7,806 nt of DNA, taken from the NCBI GenBank assembly GCA_016872875.1, contig VGYW01000390.1, positions 1-7,806 on the forward strand. Direction: 5' to 3'. This DNA comes from Planctomycetota bacterium (lineage in GTDB: Bacteria; Planctomycetota; PUPC01; DSUN01). A model generated the notes under the pieces. It was not told where the DNA came from, searched no databases, and saw nothing but the letters and a program-made list of their open reading frames with translations. Positions 4,607 through 7,806 of the stretch are shown here, piece by piece. Numbering within the stretch: the stretch's first letter is position 1; every line of letters begins with the position of its first letter. Position numbers and translations under genes: made by a program.

Positions 4607-5638
4607 ATGGCGTCAGGCGATCCTCACCCCTCAGCCGCCCGTTCCGCCACGGCAACTGGCGTGGTCATCCGTCTTGACTCCGCCTCGTGCATCGTCCGAT
4701 GCGGCGGGGAGAGCGTGCGCTGCACGCTGCCCGGAAAGTGGCGCCTTTCCAGGGGGGGCCAGACGCACCCTATTGCGGTCGGCGACCGCGTGCGCGTCTG
4801 CCTCGGCGCGGCGGGCGAGGGGACAATTGGGGCAATCGAGCCGCGCGGGCCGGGGAAGCTGGCCAGGAGGGCCGCCGGCGGCCGCGCCGTCGAGCAGGTC
4901 GTGGCGGCCAACGTGGACCAACTGGTCGTCGTCGCCTCCGCCGCCGAGCCGCCGCTCAGCCGCGGGCTGCTCGACCGCCTGGTCGTCTCTGGCGAGCACG
5001 GCGCCCTCGCCGTCGTCGTGTGCATCAACAAGCTCGACCTCGCCGCCTGCGGCGATTCCAGATTCCAGACTCCAGATTCCAGATTTCAGCCGGAAATCGA
5101 GCAGATCGTGGGGCTATACCGTGGCCTCGGCTACGCGGCTCTGGCCACCAGCGCCGTGACGGGGCAGGGGGTGGAGGAGCTTCGGGCGGCGCTGCGGGAC
5201 AAGACGTCGGTCCTCGCCGGCCCGTCGGGCGTCGGAAAGTCGGCGCTCCTCATGGCCGTGCAGCCGGGCCTCCAGTTGCGGGTCGGCAAGCTGAGCGCCG
5301 CCACGGGCAAGGGCCGCCACACCACCACCGCCGTCTCGCTCCTCCCGCTCGACTTCGGCGGCTTCGTGGTGGACACGCCCGGCATCCGCGAGTTCGCGCT
5401 CTACGACCTGGAACGGGGCGACCTCCAACACTGCTTCCCCGAGTTGCGCGAGCGGTTCGGGCGGTGCCGCTTCGGCGATTGCACGCACCTGCGGGAGCCC
5501 GGCTGCGCCGTGCGGGACGCCGTGGCCACCGGCGCGATTGACCCGCAGCGCTACGAGAGCTACTGCCACATCTACGAGAGCCTGCCCGAGCCCGACCCGT
5601 CCCGGCGGAGGAAGGGAGGCGGCGATGGCGGCCGCTGA
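4595..5638 (+). CDS. rsgA: Small ribosomal subunit biogenesis GTPase RsgA
   Basis: This circularly permuted GTPase helps late maturation of the 30S subunit. In order it has an OB-like RNA-binding domain (about 22-85), then the permuted G domain: G4 NKLD (145-148), G5 SAVTG (186-190), G1 GPSGVGKS (209-216), the RHTTT switch (241-245) and G3 DTPG (260-263). The C-terminal zinc knuckle has C291, C296, H298 and C304 in the C-x4-C-x-H-x5-C spacing. The G4-G1-G3 order is diagnostic. Residues 154-165 are encoded by a heptamer tandem repeat, an unusual insert after G4. The start is uncertain: the ATGs at 4595, 4598 and 4607 all lie in or next to a palindrome and none has a good Shine-Dalgarno. The tail is basic and Gly-rich because it doubles as the Shine-Dalgarno of the next gene. 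Confidence 0.94.
   Translation: MMGRMASGDPHPSAARSATATGVVIRLDSASCIVRCGGESVRCTLPGKWRLSRGGQTHPIAVGDRVRVCLGAAGEGTIGAIEPRGPGKLARRAAGGRAVEQVVAANVDQLVVVASAAEPPLSRGLLDRLVVSGEHGALAVVVCINKLDLAACGDSRFQTPDSRFQPEIEQIVGLYRGLGYAALATSAVTGQGVEELRAALRDKTSVLAGPSGVGKSALLMAVQPGLQLRVGKLSAATGKGRHTTTAVSLLPLDFGGFVVDTPGIREFALYDLERGDLQHCFPELRERFGRCRFGDCTHLREPGCAVRDAVATGAIDPQRYESYCHIYESLPEPDPSRRRKGGGDGGR
5054..5089 (+). repeat. Heptamer tandem repeat (GATTCCA x5) inside rsgA
   Basis: Five successive 7-nt units occupy 5054-5088: GATTCCA, GATTCCA, GACTCCA, GATTCCA and GATTTCA, followed by G. The run is much richer in A/T than the surrounding gene. It is read in frame as DSRFQTPDSRFQ (residues 154-165) between the G4 and G5 motifs. 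Confidence 0.85.
5614..5619 (+). promoter_or_regulatory. Shine-Dalgarno that fixes the HAD gene start
   Basis: GGGAGG lies 5 nt before the ATG at 5625, inside the last codons of rsgA. It supports this start over an in-frame ORF extension back to 5538, which would add 29 residues of low-complexity sequence ahead of the HAD motif. Confidence 0.7.
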
Positions 5639-6287
5639 CCGCAGGGACAGTGGGGTGGTGTTCGACCTCGACGGGGTCCTGGTGGACAGCGAGGGTCTGC
5701 ACGTGGAGGCGTGGCGGCGGCTCTTCGCGGAGCGCGGCGTGGAGCTGACAGACGAGGAGTACGCCCAGGGGGTGGGGATGTCGGACGCCGATTGGCTGGC
5801 GTGGCTCTTCGCCAGGCGCGGCACGGCGGGCGACGTCGCCTGGTGGCGGGAGGCCAAGCGGCAGCTCTTCCAGGCACTCCTGGCGGCGGACGTCAGGCCG
5901 TTCCCAGGCGTCGTCGGGCTGGTGCGAACGCTCCGCCCGAGGTTCCGCCTCGGCGTCGCGTCCAACTCCTGGCGCCGCAACATCGAGACCGTGCTCGATG
6001 CCCTCGGCATACGCGGCTGCTTCGACGCCTGGGTGGGGGCGGACGACGTGACGCGCTGCAAGCCGCACCCCGACGTCTACGAACTGGCAGCCGCCCGCCT
6101 GGCCCTGCCGTCCACCGCGTGCGTGGTCATCGAGGACTCGCCGCTCGGCATCCAGGCCGCCAGGGCCGCAGGGATGCGATGTATAGGAATCACGAACTCC
6201 ATGCCCGCTGAACGCCTCGCCCAGGCCGACCTGGTCGTCAGCTCGCTTGAGGACGCAGGCGCGATCTTGGGGTTTCTGGACCGATGA
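5625..6287 (+). CDS. HAD-superfamily hydrolase, beta-phosphoglucomutase-like
   Basis: This 220-residue protein has all four HAD motifs: motif I FDLDGVLVDSE (13-23) with nucleophile D14 and acid/base D16, motif II VASNS (111-115) with S113, motif III K146 in KPHPDVY, and motif IV VIEDSPLGIQAARAAG (168-183) with the metal-binding E170 and D171. A helical cap lies between about 24 and 90. The DGVLVDSE form of motif I and the EDSPLGIQAA loop are typical of the beta-phosphoglucomutase/phosphatase branch. The substrate, probably a sugar phosphate or similar small phosphoester, cannot be named. Length is normal. It overlaps rsgA by 14 nt and is surely translated from the same message. A link in function to RsgA is not evident. 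Confidence 0.9.
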   Translation: MAAADRRDSGVVFDLDGVLVDSEGLHVEAWRRLFAERGVELTDEEYAQGVGMSDADWLAWLFARRGTAGDVAWWREAKRQLFQALLAADVRPFPGVVGLVRTLRPRFRLGVASNSWRRNIETVLDALGIRGCFDAWVGADDVTRCKPHPDVYELAAARLALPSTACVVIEDSPLGIQAARAAGMRCIGITNSMPAERLAQADLVVSSLEDAGAILGFLDR

Positions 6288-6310
6288 GGGGCTTGCCCGC
6301 ATCTCTCGTC

Positions 6311-6494
6311 TGGAGCCTGAAAGGCTCGCATAGGATAGCCCAGGGCAACGCCCTGGGTCCAGTGGCCTCCGCGGGCCAGCCCTGAATGGGCGAAATAGGG
6401 CGCCGCTATGCCGCCCCTTCAGGGCTGGTCCCGGGGTGGGCGAGGGTCCCAGGGCTTCGCCCTGGGCTTTACCATGCGAGCCTTTCAGGCTCCA
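6311..6494. repeat. Composite nested palindrome between convergent genes
   Basis: The outer arms at 6311-6331 and 6474-6494 are exact 21-bp inverted copies. Inside each arm lies a CCCAGGGC/GCCCTGGG hairpin (6339-6357 with loop AAC, and 6448-6466 with loop TTC), so about 48 bp on each side match as inverted copies. The centre holds a further inverted repeat (6376-6428). The element fills the gap between the 3' ends of the HAD gene (plus) and the methyltransferase (minus), where it may act as a two-way terminator or mRNA 3' end stabiliser. It belongs to the same family as 1-235. Confidence 0.82.
6376..6428. repeat. Central inverted repeat of the composite element
   Basis: The left arm (6376-6398) and the reverse complement of the right arm (6406-6428) agree at 20 of 23 positions, with a 7-nt loop. 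Both begin CCAGCCCTGAA and end ATAG, the same wording as the arm at 120-139. Confidence 0.75.
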
Positions 6495-6524
6495 GAGAAG
6501 ACCCGGATCGCGGCAAGGAAACAC

Positions 6525-6545
6525 CCAGCCCCGAAGGGGCGGCAC
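6525..6545. repeat. Extra solo copy of the CCAGCCC module
   Basis: CCAGCCCCGAAGGGGCGGCA (6525-6544) closely matches the reverse complement of 6406-6428. It lies outside the outer arms of the composite element, about 30 nt beyond it and just before the end of the methyltransferase gene. Confidence 0.6.
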
Positions 6546-6576
6546 CTCAGGCTGGTCCCTCCGCGAGGAATGCGGG

Positions 6577-7467
6577 CTAGCGGCGCTTGGTGCAGACGAA
6601 GCCGGCGAGTTCCTTGACGTAATCTGCCTCGAAGCCGACCTTCACGAGTCGGTCGGCGATGCCCTCGTGGACATCCTTGTGGCCCCGCCGCGCGTAGGGC
6701 GAGCCGACGTAGTGGTAGAGCCGCCCGGTCGCCGTCAGCACGCGGCTCAACTCGAAGTAGAACCCGCGCCCGTAGAGCTCCCCCGCCCGCGAGATGTGGG
6801 GGGGGTCGTGGACGATGGCGTCGAAGGAGCCGGAGGGCTGCGCCGCCAGATACCCCGTCACGTCCTCAGGTATCACGTCAATCCGCGTGTCGAAGAAATA
6901 CTCCTCGGACCAGGGGTTCTGGCGGGCCATTTCGAGGACGTCGAGGTCGTGCTCGATGGAGACGACCCGCTCGGCGCCGAGGCGGGCGGCCCAGATGGCC
7001 GTGTAGCCCAGTCCGCCGCAGGAGTCGAGCACGCGGTCGCCGGGGCGGACCACCGCTCGGACGATCGCCTCGGCCATGGCGTAGGGGCAGCAGCCCTCGG
7101 TCCGGTGCATCTTGATCCCGCTCACCTCGAGCGTGGGCGCCGAATCCGTGGCCATGAGCTTGTAGTAGAAGTTCCCGCGCCGCTCGACCGTGATGAGCGC
7201 GCCGCGGTCAACGCGAAAGACCCGCAGCCCCTTTCGGAGGAGGCCCTGGACCTTCTTGAGCGCGAGCTCGCCGCCGTCGGGGAACCGCACGCTCGTGGGG
7301 CCGATGTAGACTACCGCGCGGGTGCGGTTGAGGTCGAGTGAGACAGTTACCTTTGCCTCCCTGTCACGCCGCGCGCCAAGGATGGCGCGCGCCACGTCCG
7401 CGGTCACATAGGTCCGCTGGCTGGGGCCGACCGTCCCCGTGTTGGCGCCCATCGCGTACCTGCTCAT
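6577..7467 (-). CDS. SAM-dependent methyltransferase, COG2521-like
   Basis: This 296-residue protein has an N-terminal part (about 1-120) that I do not recognise and a Rossmann-fold methyltransferase domain (about 125-275). SAM-binding motif I is VLDSCGGLGYT (146-156), the acidic end of strand 2 is E172 in SIEHD, and motif IV is HDPPHIS (220-226). DPPH resembles the DPPR/DPPY active-site loop of N-methyltransferases, but the substrate is unknown. The run NPWSEEYFF (184-192) and FDAIVHDPPHISRAGELYGRG (215-235) recall archaeal predicted methyltransferases of COG2521; this is from memory, not a search. The start is unsure: GTG 7470, ATG 7467 and ATG 7452 are all in frame. ATG 7467 is only 3 nt after GAGAGG, and ATG 7452 has GCAGG 6 nt upstream. 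A strong promoter lies upstream. Confidence 0.85.
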   Translation of the reverse strand: MSRYAMGANTGTVGPSQRTYVTADVARAILGARRDREAKVTVSLDLNRTRAVVYIGPTSVRFPDGGELALKKVQGLLRKGLRVFRVDRGALITVERRGNFYYKLMATDSAPTLEVSGIKMHRTEGCCPYAMAEAIVRAVVRPGDRVLDSCGGLGYTAIWAARLGAERVVSIEHDLDVLEMARQNPWSEEYFFDTRIDVIPEDVTGYLAAQPSGSFDAIVHDPPHISRAGELYGRGFYFELSRVLTATGRLYHYVGSPYARRGHKDVHEGIADRLVKVGFEADYVKELAGFVCTKRR

Positions 7468-7556
7468 CACCCTCTCAGCAAAACAGCTTGGCCTCGTGCG
7501 GGCAGACCTGCATCCGCCCTACCGCGCGCCGGAACCCCGCCGCCTCAATCCGCCAT

Positions 7557-7585
7557 AGTATAGCAGCGCCGCGCACGAATGTCAA
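7557..7585 (-). promoter_or_regulatory. Near-consensus promoter of the methyltransferase gene
   Basis: On the minus strand a perfect TTGACA (7580-7585), a 17-nt spacer and TATACT (7557-7562, 5/6 match) predict a start near 7550. The leader would be about 80 nt and includes a possible 12-codon ORF (7475-7513). Confidence 0.8.
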
Positions 7586-7806
7586 CGGCGCAAACTTGCC
7601 AGCAGGGCTGCGGAATCGGGAGAGGCGGTATGTGCGGTCAGGTGCAAGGGGTAGGGTTGGGGCCACAGGAGAGTGCTGTTTAGGCATGGGGCTGCTGTGG
7701 CAGGGGCGGGGGCGTTGGGAACAGGGATACGGGGTGGGCGCGAAGGAACCCGGAACAGCCTACAGGCGAGTGGGTTCAGGAAGAGTCGAAGCGGATCTGG
7801 GTGGAG
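7586..7806. other. Gene-free end of the window
   Basis: I see no supported gene here. The plus strand is G-rich, with low-complexity GGGG runs around 7650-7730. A plus-strand frame is open from ATG 7686 to the window end, but it has no well-placed Shine-Dalgarno and an odd Gly/Arg-rich translation. Confidence 0.5.

Noticed and set aside
5114..6545. Long minus-strand frames opposite rsgA and the HAD gene
   Set aside because: Both plus-strand genes have complete catalytic motifs. The antisense frames run into the repeat element and have no domain.
6386..6617. Small plus-strand frames (64 and 69 codons) in the repeat between HAD and methyltransferase genes
   Set aside because: They translate the palindromic repeat, the kind of spurious ORF such repeats commonly create.
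7475..7687. 70-codon minus-strand ORF upstream of the methyltransferase
   Set aside because: The near-consensus promoter lies inside it, so its 5' part would not be in that transcript. Only the last 12 codons are kept as a possible leader peptide.
7686..7806. Plus-strand frame open to the window end
   Set aside because: No properly spaced Shine-Dalgarno, G-rich low-complexity start and no recognisable motif in 40 codons. More flanking sequence would decide it.

Overview
The window is high-GC bacterial DNA with nine supported genes. The base composition, the many interspersed CCCAGGGC/GCCCTGGG palindromes between genes, and the gene content suggest an uncultured bacterium of the Planctomycetota/PVC type or a similar phylum. 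That placement is an inference from style, not from a marker gene. There are no rRNA or tRNA genes, no CRISPR array and no transposase.

Layout. Positions 1-300 hold no gene but a dense set of palindromic repeat modules. A minus-strand operon follows (read 1057 to 303): a small antitoxin, a RelE/ParE-type toxin overlapping it by one base, and, 15 nt later with its own strong Shine-Dalgarno, a small two-helix membrane protein. It has a clear sigma70-like promoter at 1112-1140. Next, also on the minus strand, is pdxB (erythronate-4-phosphate dehydrogenase, vitamin B6 synthesis), best read from a TTG start at 2384. Between pdxB and the divergent cvpA lies a perfect 27-bp inverted repeat built of GGACGA units, with one promoter on each side.

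The plus strand then carries a CvpA-family membrane protein, a pseudopilin-like protein, the ribosome-assembly GTPase RsgA and a HAD-superfamily phosphatase/phosphomutase. rsgA and the HAD gene overlap by 14 nt and are surely cotranscribed. Whether the first two genes join that transcript is uncertain, because the gaps are 192 nt and about 78 nt and the second is filled by a large nested palindrome.

The HAD gene and a minus-strand methyltransferase gene converge on a 290-nt gap filled by a nested, inverted composite of the same palindrome family seen at 1-300. The methyltransferase resembles the archaeal predicted methyltransferases of COG2521 and has a near-consensus promoter at 7557-7585. 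The last 220 nt hold nothing I can support.

Most genes here are housekeeping. The points worth following are the toxin-antitoxin operon with a third membrane gene, the several structurally distinct palindromic or repeat elements, and a heptamer tandem repeat that has become coding sequence inside the RsgA GTPase domain.
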